64,000 bases of DNA from Ciona savignyi (GCA_000149265.1 CH003356.1:131941-195940); one strand, 5' to 3'; positions 47,402 to 62,201 are shown, counted from the stretch's first letter. The notes: generated by a model from the sequence alone, not told the origin. Numbers and translations: made by a program.

Positions 47402-47622
47402 CTCTAATTTTTACAGGATCGCTAACTATACCATGTAATTACCAATATGTCCGGTGAAAAAGTAAAAAAAAAGTGAAACTTCTCACTAGAATAAAGATTA
47501 TGATATTAATGTTAGGGTTGAGGTTTAAGTTTGTTCTCGGGTTGGGATTAGTGATTGGGCAAATGTTAGAAAGAATTTCCATAGAACTCCAAGTGATGCT
47601 GACGTAATTAGAAGCACCCCAA
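47402..47622. mobile_element. Decayed relative of the MITE at 21653-21855
   Basis: Both ends (CTCTAATTTTTACAGGATCG and its degenerate inverse) and the internal phrases 'attaatgttagggttg', 'gattagtg' and 'tttccatag' match the reverse complement of the 21653 copy in order. Confidence 0.6.
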
Positions 47623-47649
47623 ATTGAAGTTAAAATTAACAGCTTGATG

Positions 47650-47890
47650 TGTTAGTGCGCCGCTTTAAACCAATTGGTCGTAGAATCAAAACTGGTCGCT
47701 AGCTAGTCGCCTGTGTGTTTGGGGAAGGGACTAACCGGACATCTATACTGGTCGAGTAAATTATTGAACCTAAGAAAACGTCTTTATCATATACAACACA
47801 CTGCAATGGCTCTGGTACGGAGGGCGCAAGGTAATCTGACTTTTGCCTGTGTAATATTGCCAATTGCGTTTTTCCAGGTTCAGGAGTGGG
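47650..47890 (+). mobile_element. Degraded SINE copy
   Basis: It contains 'aaaactggtcgctagctagtcg', 'tatcatatacaacacactgc' and 'gcaaggtaatctgac' in the family order, with many substitutions and a lost tail. It directly follows the decayed MITE at 47402-47622. Confidence 0.65.
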
Positions 47891-49796
47891 ATAAAACACA
47901 TGAAAAATGTTATTCTACCACGAATTAACTTATCCTATTATTCTACCTTTGTTTGTAAATCTGCATCGTCGATACACAAGAAACAGAATTACACTAACAA
48001 TATGACTCAAACAAACATATACAAGAGAGCAATCCCAAAATTATTTTAAGTTTGTTCCGCTATTTGTAATGCTAAATTATATTGTAAATTACTATTTATG
48101 CATTGGTCCCTGTAATAAAAAGAATCTAATACAATTAGTTAGTATAACAAAATAAATAGTAAAAATAGTCATTAAAGTTAAAACGTGACTAAGTACGTAC
48201 CATCATACGAGTGCGTACGGACAGCGTTCCTATGCGTATAGCCTATTGCATTTTCTTCTGCTACTGAACTCTAAATTAGATGGTCATAGTAGGCCCAAGT
48301 ATCTTTATTAAATATTTTTTTAGCGAAGCCCTAAATAATTAAGCAAGAAATGGTGCAACATATATTTATGATCTGGTTATAAGGACAAACTTGCAGTTAT
48401 GATATGAAATACCGTAATTGTGGTTTAGCAGCAACTCTTAACTTAGGCTAGTTTACCACAACTACGAGTGTCAAAGGGCAATTGTAGGTTTTTGCATTCC
48501 GGAGTGACATAACATAACTTTTGACAGAATGTCGTGGTTTTATGACTTCGGGGTGTCGTAAAAATTACAACTAATGATGACAGCAGCATGTTAATTTTAA
48601 TTTGTTTTTTATTCAACACATGTCAGTCGAACAAAAACGTTCGACATAAAGAAACAGGACAAAACAACGAAACTACAGTGGGCAGTTTAAAGGCTCACTG
48701 TTATTGCGACCATACAAAATTGTTAGTTTGGTTAGTGTCGTCAAATTACTGGTTACAATTAAAACAATACAACGCAGTGATTATTAATGAGTTATTTATT
48801 AAAGTAACACAAATTTAAAACATTAATAACTGTCACCGAAAATACAGTGGAACCCCGCTTGACGACCACCTCGATAACACGACCACCTCACTATCAGGAC
48901 CACTTTATTGCGGTCCCAAATAATTTACTATGGTAATGCATTGCATTCTGTTTCAATAACGCGACCACCCCGGTTTCCAGACCAGGACCGCCATTTTTTG
49001 GTCCAAAACTTCAAATTTAACTCCGCTAAAGCGACCACATGTGCTCAATAATGTGCTTTTGTCACCAAAATAATAAGTTTAAATTTCTTTTGTGATCAAA
49101 ACAATAGGTTTACATGAGCGCGTACGCACACACAAAGAAAATTGTGGCTAACAGAACTGAATTTTATAAGATAAATTTTAGAATTAACAGTTGTTTAAAA
49201 TCTTTTTGCAAAACATAATGGCATTTAGTTAAAATTTAGTAAAAAGGCAAACGTTTTGACTGCATATGACGACAACTTGCTTTAAAGCAAAATTCACTAA
49301 CTCGACCACCCCGCTAACGCGACCGCTTGATGACGGTCCCATAGGTGGTCAGGTAAGCGGGGTTCCACTGTATTTGATATTCATACCCCTTTTAAGGTCA
49401 TTTTACTTTTGTTTGCAATTCATAATCAAGCATTGTTGCGTTTGCCATTTAATGACTGGAAAAATATATATAATTTTTCCACCCCCTTTTCGCGCACACG
49501 CAGTACGGACAAGTTAAGTATTTTTACAGTGGAACTTATTTTTACTACACTGTAGTCGCGTCCTTGTCAAGCCTTTTTTATAACATAATTGCAGAGCCTT
49601 CTTTTAACACACAACCTTACCAGATGCAATCATACCATATAATCAGTTGGATTTTATTTAACTTAAGTACAAACTGGTTTATTTTAAATGAGCATTTTAC
49701 AGAAAAAAAGCTTTGAAATAGTTCTATTACCCCTATACATCAAGCTATAGGCTATCCAGAAAAACAATAAGCAATTTTGTCTCAAGTAGTCAATTT
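47891..49796. other. Intergenic between KLHL and the TMEM101-like gene
   Basis: No gene is visible. Its only recognised content is the pogo/Tigger-like element at 48845-49370. Confidence 0.5.
48845..49370. mobile_element. Non-autonomous pogo/Tigger-like element
   Basis: The inverted termini both begin CAGTGGAACCCCGCTT and TA is duplicated at both sides (48843-48844, 49371-49372). Motifs such as 'gaccacc' and 'gcgacc' recur in the interior, a feature of this class. Its 526 bp contain no transposase. The Tigger/pogo assignment is from the terminal sequence and the TA duplication. Confidence 0.82.
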
Positions 49797-49802
49797 TTTA
49801 TT
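49797..49802 (-). promoter_or_regulatory. Poly(A) signal overlapping a stop codon
   Basis: AATAAA includes the TAA stop (49798-49800) of the TMEM101-like gene, the same arrangement as at 34141-34146. Confidence 0.4.
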
Positions 49803-52800
49803 CTTTGTCTTTGACATACGACTGACTTGTCATGCCAGATGTAGAATATAATAACAGACACGTACAGCAGACACCGATCTGAATTATCATATGATGTATT
49901 TTGCCTTCCAGGCCCATGTGATAAACGCCGACAGATGTCGCCAGAGAAGAGTTCTCTGTAACAGCAACTGCAGCGGTGATGAAAGCCAATACAAGTGAAG
50001 CCACTTGTCGCTGACGAGGCCTCTCTCCCATCCAGGCAAGATAGGAAGCTATGATGTGAGCGGAACTAACTACAAATATGTGGAAAAAGGGGCTACCGTT
50101 CATTAGGTTAATTTGTTTTGTACGAAGCTTATATTGGACTATCTTGAAGTAGAAAGTGTGTAACAGAAACTGTATTGCAGTTATCGCCTGAAAAACAATG
50201 GATTGAAATAAATGATAGAGGCTGGTGATGGAAAAACATACGGAACCAAAAATAATTCTTACCCGGCCTAGCACAATGGCATATGATTTTGAGCCGTGCA
50301 TAACTTTTCGCCTTTTCTGCATATCCACTGAACCAAAAAGAATTAGCAGTCCACCAATTAACCCTATGTAGTTTAACACTTGCAGAAAATTCATTTCACC
50401 GTGTATGTGTCTTGGGTAATGACCTAAAAAGAATTATCGTACGATTTTAATCAGAAAAAAAGTTTGAATTTTAATATATTAAATTTTTGTAATAGTGAAG
50501 ACAATCATATACACACACTGCAACGTCTGTCAAATTTATGGCGTAGGCGAGGTAATCTGCGTAGGCGAGGTAAAAATTGTATGTGTGGTAATCTGGCGTA
50601 GGCGAGGTAAAAATTGTATGTGTGATAACGGCCCTTGCGTTTTCCTATTCAATGATAAAACATAAATAGCCCATTCTATGCTTGAACGTCCTGTGGCCTT
50701 ATAAACACAAAAAAGTATTTAAAATACCAAATGATGCCCTGTCAACGTCAAGTGATCGTTGTGATACTTAAACGAATAACGATAAAGTATTTAAAAGTAA
50801 TAACAGCCTTTCAATAGAAAGGTTGCAGGTGCGAAACTGGTCGCTAGCTAGTCGGTTGTGTCCTTGGGCAAGGCACTTTACGGACATTGCCTGAACGCAG
50901 GGAATAAACCAAGTTGAAAAAACGTGTCTATCATATACAACACACTGCTATAGCTCCGGAAACCCGACGGTGGGCGCGAGATGATCTGAAGACTGCCCGT
51001 GTGTTATGGTTTTCCCATTCACGGGGATAAACATGAATATCCTATCGAGACCTATCCTATCCTATTCGTGAATCTGTTTAACTGATTAAATTGTGGTCGT
51101 TTTAATAATAAAAACAATGGATACTATGTCAAAGTAAAAGTATCACACAATTTAAAAAGGTATGTACATAACCTATAACGCACCAATGCCGCCATGGCCA
51201 GGGTCATGATGGACTAGAAATGTAAGTAAGGAATAAGTTCCAATCATTCCAAGACATGTCATTTCCAAATTGTAGTTAAAGAGTATCCTGAAAGTCAATT
51301 CAATTGAAATTAGGGAAAGAAGCACGGTACGTCGATACATGATAAACTGTACAAAAGATTAAATATTACTAATATTATATTAATCAAAGTTACGTTAAAT
51401 AGATTGTAAAGTATCCTGGCAGTGCATTCCCTTTTACCTCTCGCGATAAAATCAATATGTTGAAAAGCTCTTTATAACATTAGAAAATCACGGTGGCGAT
51501 GTTATAAAAATATCAATTATAAACAAAACTATAGAATGTCAACCACATGTTTACAACCGCTATTTTTGAAACGCCTTTTTACTTCACAATCTATTTTCGA
51601 TATATGCTTCTGCAATAAACCTAATGGGTTCCCAAGTTACCGTTATAAACCTGGTTACCTAACCCCATTTAATATTTTACCTTACCGTCAAAATTTTGTA
51701 TACAAATTGTGGTGGTTAACACATTTTAACACTCTCTAGTTTATTTTCTTTGTTTTAGTAAAAATTTATAAAATTTCCATATTATAAAAGTTTATTATAT
51801 AAATACAATTTTAATGGCCACAGAAATCGACAACAACATATTGCCATTGAATTTTAACTCTTTCCCTCCCAACTCGCCATATATGGCGAGTTGGTGGGAA
51901 AACATGGTATCCCGTCTGTCCATAAATGGATACAAATCTAAAAAACGATTTCTCCGCAATGCGTAATGGTAGAGACCTCAGCTATGGCTCATTCGATCAA
52001 GGAAACCCTATATTTTATTCTCTGTGATTATCGTGGAGAAATATTAAAAATGCGAGGAGTGATAGCCTTTCTTTTTCAAGGCTTCGCCTCTTATTTCTAT
52101 CGTTTTTACACGAATTTACACGTGACTAACTCAGCCAATAGGAGTCGTGTTAACTTGCAGAGAAGCTCTTTTTGTCAAGCAAGTCTTTCTTTACATTCTC
52201 TGTAAATTACGTGCCGTTGAGATAAAAAGGAGAGCGTTGGTGACGTTTTCGCCACGGGCGGTACGCCGCGTGTTCACCAAAGCATGAACCCGGCTGTGCC
52301 TGCTGAGAGCGTCCTGCTGAGAGCTCGAATTTCAATTACAAATAGTAAAAAAACTACTGAAGATAAAAATACAGTTCGAATTTTCCTGAGTACAAAAACT
52401 ATTAGACAATCTACATTCAAATTTTCATATCATTTGGGCATTCCAATAATAAGTGAGTATTTCGTTTGTCAGTGCACCTCAAATTTTTCAAAGTCGAGCA
52501 GAATTTTCTTTGCATAAAAAGTGGTGTTCACTAAAGTTTACATAATATATTCTTTATTAGAGGTAGATTTTAGATGTGCAGCTTGTTTAAAAGAGGGATA
52601 AATTACCTTTCCAACCATACTAAATATTAAATCATAGCATAAACTTTAGAAAAACTGTGCTAATTTGAAAATGACTAAAAATTGTAAAAAACACTGCGGG
52701 ACAGCATGTTTGAATTAATGCATTTGGCCGGGAGTGAAAGAGTTAACAGTATCTTTAATCATACCTTGCGCCAAAGAAGGCATAGATGATGGCTAAGATA

Positions 52801-53030
52801 TAAATCAGGTAGACGGAAAGGCCTTGCTCTTTGAAGTAAGCTGCGCGAACTTCGAATGACGCAATATACCAAACCGCGTCCGCCAATATGCACAAAGCAA
52901 ATACAATCCTGTAACCAAAGTCTAGTAGTTACATAATTATAAAACAAAACAAAAACATCTAGGCCTACCTGCAATATCTAAACACTTTTTTATCGAAACC
53001 GTGTACTGTAGAATTGACTTGAGGTGACAT
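49798..53030 (-). CDS. Multi-pass membrane protein, TMEM101-like
   Basis: Exons 52969-53030, 52765-52908, 51184-51287, 50263-50423 and 49798-50187 give 286 codons with exact phase. The protein has about eight hydrophobic segments and no signal peptide. The order of features resembles TMEM101: a Tyr...Glu-x-Arg-Ala segment, a first pair of helices, a His-rich loop (VHHDPGHGGIGHYPRHIHGE), the helix NYIGLIGGLLILFGS and then a basic loop (MQKRRK). TMEM101 is a poorly characterised membrane protein linked to NF-kB signalling in overexpression screens. Similarity was judged by eye, so the name is provisional. The 75-nt intron at 50188-50262 is open in frame, so its retention would add 25 hydrophobic residues. 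A piggyBac-like element sits in the second intron. Confidence 0.72.
50521..50690 (+). repeat. SINE-derived remnant with local tandem duplication
   Basis: 'GCGTAGGCGAGGTAA' occurs three times and 'aaattgtatgtgtg' twice between 50540 and 50625, followed by SINE-like 'cccttgcgttttcctattca...ataaaacat'. It lies in an intron of the TMEM101-like gene. Confidence 0.5.
50807..51066 (+). mobile_element. SINE copy, 5' truncated
   Basis: It starts at 'gcctttcaatagaaaggttgcagg', contains 'ctggtcgctagctagtcgg' and the CACACTGC/CCGGAAACCCGACGG block, and ends in tandem TATCC. It is a plus-strand copy in an intron of the TMEM101-like gene. Confidence 0.75.
51858..52742. mobile_element. piggyBac-like non-autonomous element with TTAA duplication
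   Basis: TTAA flanks both ends (51854-51857, 52743-52746). The termini are CTCTTTCCCTCCC and, inverted, CTCTTTCACTCCC. Near the left end is the palindrome AACTCGCCATATATGGCGAGTT (51870-51891). No transposase-like frame is present in 885 bp. It sits in intron 2 of the TMEM101-like gene, ending about 20 bp from the exon at 52765. Confidence 0.78.
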
Positions 53031-56000
53031 TTTAACTCGTAGAAAATACTGTACGATGCTTTACCGCTTTGTCCGTTCTAATCAATGGAGCTTCTGTGGA
53101 TGACGATTAATTACATGATAAACTTACGTTGCTGTGATATTCTTTATTTATAACGTATCTAGGACAGCGAAATTAAATTACCTATGAGCTATCCTATCTG
53201 TTAACCATAATCAGGTCTGGCTGAAACATATGAGTGTACCTTATTTAACACCCAACCGGAGCTTATCGCCATGTAGGCGACTTCATTTACTTAAGCACCG
53301 TGTTCTTGGTAAATATTTACATATTCCTTATATACGTAATGGTTGTATAAAACAATTTAACCGAGAGAAATATGGCAACCACATGTTTTGACGACAAAAG
53401 CTTGCGAGCATTTGTGTCCAGTTACAAGTTCAGTTGTTGAACTTTAGCAAAGATAGTTGAACGCTCTCATACTTAAAATAAAAAGTCTTGGGGACTTTTT
53501 TACAGCTAAAATGAAAAATCTGCAAGCTAAACTTAATTCACTCCAGAATTTTTCCTACAAATTTCGAGCTGATGTTCCTTCGAACATCGCGAACTTTTCC
53601 CGAACAAAACAGCTAGGAGATGACAATCAACAGCTTTATTTGACGAAGCTCTGCTCTGCTGATACAAAACTTCACACCTAAACGAGAACACGAGTTTACA
53701 GGTTAAACATTCTGCTTCCAACTGTATAAACAGTGGGGAATCACCACTATCGTTACTTACTCATTTAAATACCACACCAAGAAGGTACTATTCGTCAGAT
53801 GCGGTCGCGCATAGAGGTCTATTAATTGGTTAGTCGCCATCTGAAGGTGTTTATGGGATAACAGGTGCGTGATTTGTTGCTAAAAAGTTTTAAATAAACA
53901 TATGGGTATGGGTGAAATGTTTAAAGCAAATGTGTTTAAAGATCTAGTTAATTTATCTCTTCGACCTAAAATGTAAGTCCTCGAAAAGAAGACTTTCTAC
54001 GAGTGGACTTTTGTTTAGGAGCAAGCTTATTTTAGGATTGCACTCATTAGAGATGGCGTACGTATAACCATTTAAAGGGGAACTGAAGTCGATTTTAAGA
54101 ATATCTTAGTAAATGGAAAAAATACGCTGATTTCAAAAATCAAATCAGTTTCTTCCAATAATTTTTGGTTAAAGAGTTATGAGCAAATATGTATTTCATT
54201 TTATGTTAGGGGATTTCCCGTATTACGTCACTGACGTTGTTGAGATTTCGTGCATATATGCATTGTACACAATCATGTGTCAGTTTAGAGGTGAATTAGT
54301 AACAGAAGCGCCTGCAGGAGCGTTGTATTTTCGTTTTTATTATGGAGACTTAGCATAACACTTGTCATATTGCCTTACTGAACCAATGTACATGGTGACA
54401 GCTTACTTTAAGCGCGGTCATTAAGGCCTGCACGGTCCTGGACCTAAGCTGAATGCTGAGGTATACAGGTCTCGTATTTAAATGACTTTAGAATAATAAG
54501 TCTTAGCAATTTATATCTCATACTGTGGCCAAATTTTAAGGGACAGCAATTTTCCAGAGAACAGTTCGCATTGTAAATGAATTGGTTTAACAACAAAAGC
54601 AATGCGGCTACACTATTGCGTTATGATTTACCAGTTAGTGCTTTTCAACGTCAATAAATCTTGCGTGCTATTTGGTTAAATAATTGAACACAGTATGAAT
54701 CCCTTTTTAATACATTTTAGCAGCACAATAAAACATAAAATTTCCCATTTGATTTATTAACATGCGGAAACTGTATCGAATAGCAGTAGCTTGGCAATCT
54801 GCAAATATAACATTTTTTTTATTGCAACTGATTTACAAATATAACAAGTAAACAGATAACACTTTGCACATCAGAATTCTATTAAAAAATCCACATACAT
54901 GATTTCAGAGTTGGATTGTTAAGCATCATTTGCACAGAATTAAAACTTTAGAAAAAAAAGAAGCTAACCTTCAGCAAACAGGCTGCAGTATTATTCAATA
55001 TCTTTTACCAGATCTGTAAAGCAAAATAATAAAAATCTTACAGTTCTGGTTCACAATGAGAAAAAACCTCCAATGTTACAGCGTATCTTGAGATATTAGA
55101 ACACAGGTTCCCACCTCACCCACAATACACTTTATTTAATGTAGTTCCCAGTGACGATCCACCGTTTCATTATCCCATAGGAATTTAACAATGGTGCTTT
55201 TTAAGGGAACATGGTAAATGATGAACCAACTTACCTATAAACCAAAACCTCAGGTCAGATGGTTTCAAAGCGCACATGTAGAACAGATTCTGAAAAAATA
55301 AAAATATTTTTGGATTGTAATGAACATTATAAGCACAATAAAAATTACTTACCTTTATAAAGAACCGTTCTTAATGGAACCTAAAAAACTGGAAACCAGT
55401 AAATATTAATAAAAGGCAAATTTAAACATAAACATTTTTATTACCCACTTTAAACATACAAGAATTTCCTAAAAAAAACTCCCCAACAAGATGATTCGTA
55501 TTTAAGGCGGATGGATTAAAAGATATAGTTGTTGCATTTATGCAACAACTCCATTTACGAATAATTAAAGACGTAACTTTTCTCCACAATATATCATTCC
55601 AGTGAAACATGTAAGTAATAAACTCTAAAACGTTAAATTGTTGGTTGAAATCCGCAACAGCAATAGCTGCATTTATATATAAACTGCTGAAAATTAATGG
55701 CCTAAGCCAATACATATAATACATGGTACAATAAGCAATGAGCAGAAAAACAGACAATTTAAATAAACATAACATAAATAGACTTAAACACATGTTACTG
55801 TTGGCTGGGAGCAGCCGCTGCCACAAGGACAGGGAATAACTTTCTTTTGGACTGATTCGCTTTTTACATAACAAACTTCGATATAAGGGGAGAACTTTCA
55901 ACAGCAGCCAAGAAATAAATGTACAAGAGCTGATTGTATAGATTTCAAGCAAGTAGAGGGGCTTGTAGAGAATATATCAGCACAGATAAGTTAGTTTATA

Positions 56001-56171
56001 ATCCACTTGAGCAAGAGATAACAGCAGTGCGAGGCTCACTGTTGTCAACGGTATCCACCTAAACAATGTTTTTTTTTTATAAATTGTGTAATTGTGGCCC
56101 TCACCGTAAAATCTTTTTAGTGAAGCTTAACATTAATTGAACAAACATACATTGTTTCTACTTACTTAAAA
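53031..56171. other. Intergenic between the TMEM101-like gene and EIF4A, no confident gene
   Basis: It includes a segment starting 'aaaggggaactgaagtcg' at about 54076 that resembles one end of a DNA transposon but has no matching other end. It also includes one copy of a 134-bp dispersed repeat (55078-55211). A 176-codon minus-strand open frame (55422-55952) is hydrophobic and AT-rich with no family match; I do not count it as a gene. Confidence 0.4.
55078..55211. repeat. 134-bp dispersed repeat, copy 1
   Basis: It differs from 57778-57911 at only a handful of positions and is in the same orientation. No terminal inverted repeats, tail or coding potential are seen. Confidence 0.85.
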
Positions 56172-58776
<2,605 letters not shown>

Positions 58777-60452
58777 GGTTTATCAGAAAAGAACGAGTAT
58801 GCAGTTAGTCAGACTCACGTTGTCGACGCGGGTGAATATATTGAATAACTTTTAAATTGTAAAAATACAATTGAAACTTGGTTAGCATTAAAATAAAGCA
58901 CTAGTAACAAGCCATATTATAAAGAAATACATTATTTTTTATATTACATAAACTTAAGTTACTAATGTGACGTAAGCGCGGGAAATTATTCGCGGAGATA
59001 TACCGAATTAATATAGTAGAATTGCGTAATAGCCGATAACCATATGGCATGTAACCTAACAAGAGAGCTAACTTTAGAAGTATTTTACTTGTCACTAAAT
59101 AGGTGACTTATGACAAGAAAACACTTTTTATAAGTAGTCTATCCTAAATACTCAAATTCTCCATTTTTATTTGACTGTCGTAAACTCCGCTATAAACTTT
59201 TTGTGCTCCACCTCCCTTCGGTGATCGATGCAAGGAGCCTATAAGTGAAATGATAGGATATTTATGTTTATCCCCGTGAATGGTAAAACCAAGGGGGTTA
59301 ACACGGGCAATCGTCAGATCACCTCGCGCCCACCGTCGAGTTACCGGAGCTGTTGCAGTGCGTTGTGTATGATGCACACGTTCCTTAAATTTGGTACAAC
59401 CTATAAATCCGCTAGGTTCAGGCAATGTCCGTTAAGTGTCTTGCCAAGGACACAATCGACTAGCTAGATGTCAGTTTGGTATCTGAAGCTCTTCGGCTGA
59501 AAGGCGACACAATAATCCTTGCTGTTGCAATCATAACGTGTTTCAAGTAAAAGATCGCAATCTGCAGCTAACAAATATGTTCTTGATCAAGGCCCTTAAC
59601 GGATGTCGCCTAAACTTAGTATATTATTTTGTTAAAATAAAACTGAACCGTCGTCACGATCTGACGAACACAGAGGCATGGATTACATCGAAAAAATACG
59701 GATTTACGTCACGATATCGGTCACAAAATAACTATGTATAAATCTCTCAAAATAGCTATAGATTATACTTTTGTATAGCCTAGTATAGGTCTATAATATA
59801 ATTGATATAGACTCTTTATCAACCCTAGACCTTAAAAAAAGAAACTATGCAAAACTTGTGTTATAATAGCTGATTGGCGGTAAACGAAATTAAGCACATT
59901 TCTTTTATTGAGACAAACGCGAGAACAAAACCACATCGTATAATGACACGGATTTTTTGGGGAATCATTACAGAGTAAGATAATTTCAAAAACGAAAAAC
60001 AAATTTTTACGATATATGGTTGGTTAATAGTCATACCAAAAAATGAAAATGTACGTTTAAAGCCTAAGCCATTTTACCTTTTTTATTTGAATTAAGTTGG
60101 CCTAATTTATTTTATATTTTTCAAAATTAATGGGATCGATGTGCTTCATCAAGCCACGAAACACTAAAATTGTTGGTAAACTTAGTTTATTTGCTTTAAC
60201 CAACGAACAAACTCATATATTAAACGCTAGCGACTATACAAACGTTACGTAAGGACGGATATATTTTATGTATAAGGTTACATTGTTTTGACAAAATATA
60301 AGTACAACTAGTATTCTTATGTGGACTGTATACGATGGAAATCATAAAGTACGAAATAGAGGGTAAAACTTATATATAAACGAAAAAACAACATTAATAT
60401 TACACTTGTTGCTTGTAGTATGAAGCACTTTACAGACATGATTTGTCTAAGG
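58777..60452. other. Intergenic upstream of EIF4A, with one SINE
   Basis: Apart from the SINE at 59238-59515 nothing is recognised. The frames found here are short and AT-rich. Confidence 0.5.
59238..59515 (-). mobile_element. SINE copy, near full length
   Basis: Reverse orientation. It begins with the remnant of the TATCC tail ('gataggatatttatg') and contains 'cacctcgcgcccaccgt', 'ggacacaatcgactagctag' and a head segment ending 'ggctgaaaggcgacac'. Confidence 0.75.
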
Positions 60453-60458
60453 TTTATT
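60453..60458 (-). promoter_or_regulatory. Poly(A) signal AATAAA of the CaaX coiled-coil gene
   Basis: About 95 nt downstream of the stop codon at 60551-60553. Confidence 0.5.
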
Positions 60459-60550
60459 AGAAAAAAAAAAACAAATTAAAAAGCGCAGTATAAACGTCTT
60501 TGGAAAACGCAGTGGAACTATTTTGTATGCAGTTATAAATAACCTTTTTT

Positions 60551-62201
60551 TTATAATATGATGCATATCTTAGATCTGGAGGAAAGAGAGGTTGAATTTT
60601 TAAATAAACTCTTCGTGCTTATTTCTGAAATCTTTTCTGGTACCAGAAGTGAATCACCGTTTTCTCTCGACACATCAGCTATATTTTGAGTAAGTCTTGT
60701 AACTGTTGCGGTTAAATCAATTAGTTGACTATGCATCTTTTCGATTTCCGATTGTTTATGTTTCAATTCTTCCGTCATTTTCTGTTCATTCTGACCTAGC
60801 TCTGATATTTTCTTGTCGAGAACATGCTGGTGAAGATTCGACGTTTCTAGAAGCCTTTCTTGCTCGGCAACTCTGTCGGACAATTCTTGATTTTCATTTT
60901 CTCTGTATTTTGTTTGAATGGAGTTTGCTTTCCAGTTCTTAAAATCTTGGTCCGATTCCAGATCTTTAAGTTTTTGTCGAAAGGATTCAAGATCCTTTCT
61001 TGAGCTTGCCAAATCATTTTCCAAATTTTCAACTTTTACTCTCAATGATTTGTTCCATCGCATAATCTGCAAATTCAAATAAGCATAGCAGGTTCACTCT
61101 TAGTCGCTATTTATAGACGACAAGAATCAGATTGGATCATTCCAGAATCAACTTTATATTTTGATTTTAAAAATAAATAATTGGGATTTATTTTTTCTAC
61201 AGATTGTAAATTAAGTGGTCATAATGAAAGCATGGAGCAAAATGAGTTTTAGTCATATAATTTTGATACAAAAGTGATAAAATATCAAGCAGATTTATTT
61301 TGTAATCAGTTAATAATGCTGTCGATTATGATATAAATAATCACACTTTTTTTAAAGGACACAACAGGCAATAGTATCCTGAAAATAAAAATGAGCACAA
61401 TTCAAATAAGGTCACCCGGAGCCCACCGAAAACGAGAGCGAAATAATATCTTACCTCGTCTTTTTCTTTCTCTACTGTAGTAGATGGAATGTTCTCGACG
61501 CCAATATTCTGTGCCAAGTACTATTATTACTATTACTTTAGCATTTGGTATAATTATTTTAACTATATAATTATATCTACTTATTTACCTCTGTAATCGA
61601 GTTTTCAGCATCGCCTAATGTGTTTACATGTTGACTTTCTGTAAAGAAATTTGTTAAACGCTATACCAAAGGTAATGTTCATAGCCTATTGTTCACATAC
61701 GATCAAAAAACAATAATGCCTTATCATGGCGCTCGAATAGAGGAGGGTGTATGAGAAGTTGTCAAAACACGAATAGGGGCTACCTTCAGTCACTTGGTCA
61801 TGGTTTTCATCATCCTTCACACACTTGATTTCATCAACATCCAAGTAATCCACCATCGGACCTTGCGGCTCATCTTCTTCTTTTATCGATGTCAAAGTTG
61901 GATCCAAGCTCTGTTTATCGTCGTCAGTCCCATTCGCTGACAAGCTATCGTCCATAGTTTCCTGATCAGATATATTTTTCATTGACTCCAACGATTGCTT
62001 AAGGTTTTCCTCTAATTTCAGGTCGACCGAACCACCGAGTATGGATGCACCCGGGTCGGCGTCGTCCGTCAAATCTTCTATGTTTGGTGATAATTCTATT
62101 ATCTTTTCATTTTTGATTTCGTAATCCGATTCGGACGATATACTTGGTGGTTTAATCACAACTTCCCCTGGTATTTCATGTTCCTGTCGACTTTCATCCA
62201 T
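60551..62201 (-). CDS. Coiled-coil protein with C-terminal CaaX prenylation box
   Basis: Exons 61784-62201, 61589-61638, 61455-61508 and 60551-61066 give 345 codons with exact phase. Residues 1 to about 170 are acidic and Ser/Asp/Glu-rich, with no predicted fold by eye. Residues about 175-310 form a heptad-rich coiled coil (LRVKVENLENDLASSRKDLESFRQKLKDL and on to VTRLTQNIADVSREN; longest quoted parts split here for brevity: LRVKVENLEN, LASSRKDLES). A short Ser-rich linker leads to the very end, RSKICIIL. The last four residues CIIL are a CaaX box; Leu in the last position favours geranylgeranylation by GGTase-I. The protein is therefore probably a membrane-attached coiled-coil scaffold or tether. 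I do not recognise an orthologue. The ATG complementary to 62199-62201 follows a possible acceptor near 62225, so a 5' UTR exon may lie upstream. Confidence 0.8.

Noticed and set aside
54050..54300. Complete DNA transposon beginning with AAAGGGGAACTGAAG
   Set aside because: Only one end-like sequence is seen. No inverted partner or target duplication was found up to 54700.
55422..55952. 176-codon hydrophobic minus-strand open frame downstream of EIF4A
   Set aside because: AT-rich composition, no family resemblance, no splice-linked neighbours and a start without context. I cannot exclude a small lineage-specific membrane protein, but nothing positive supports it.
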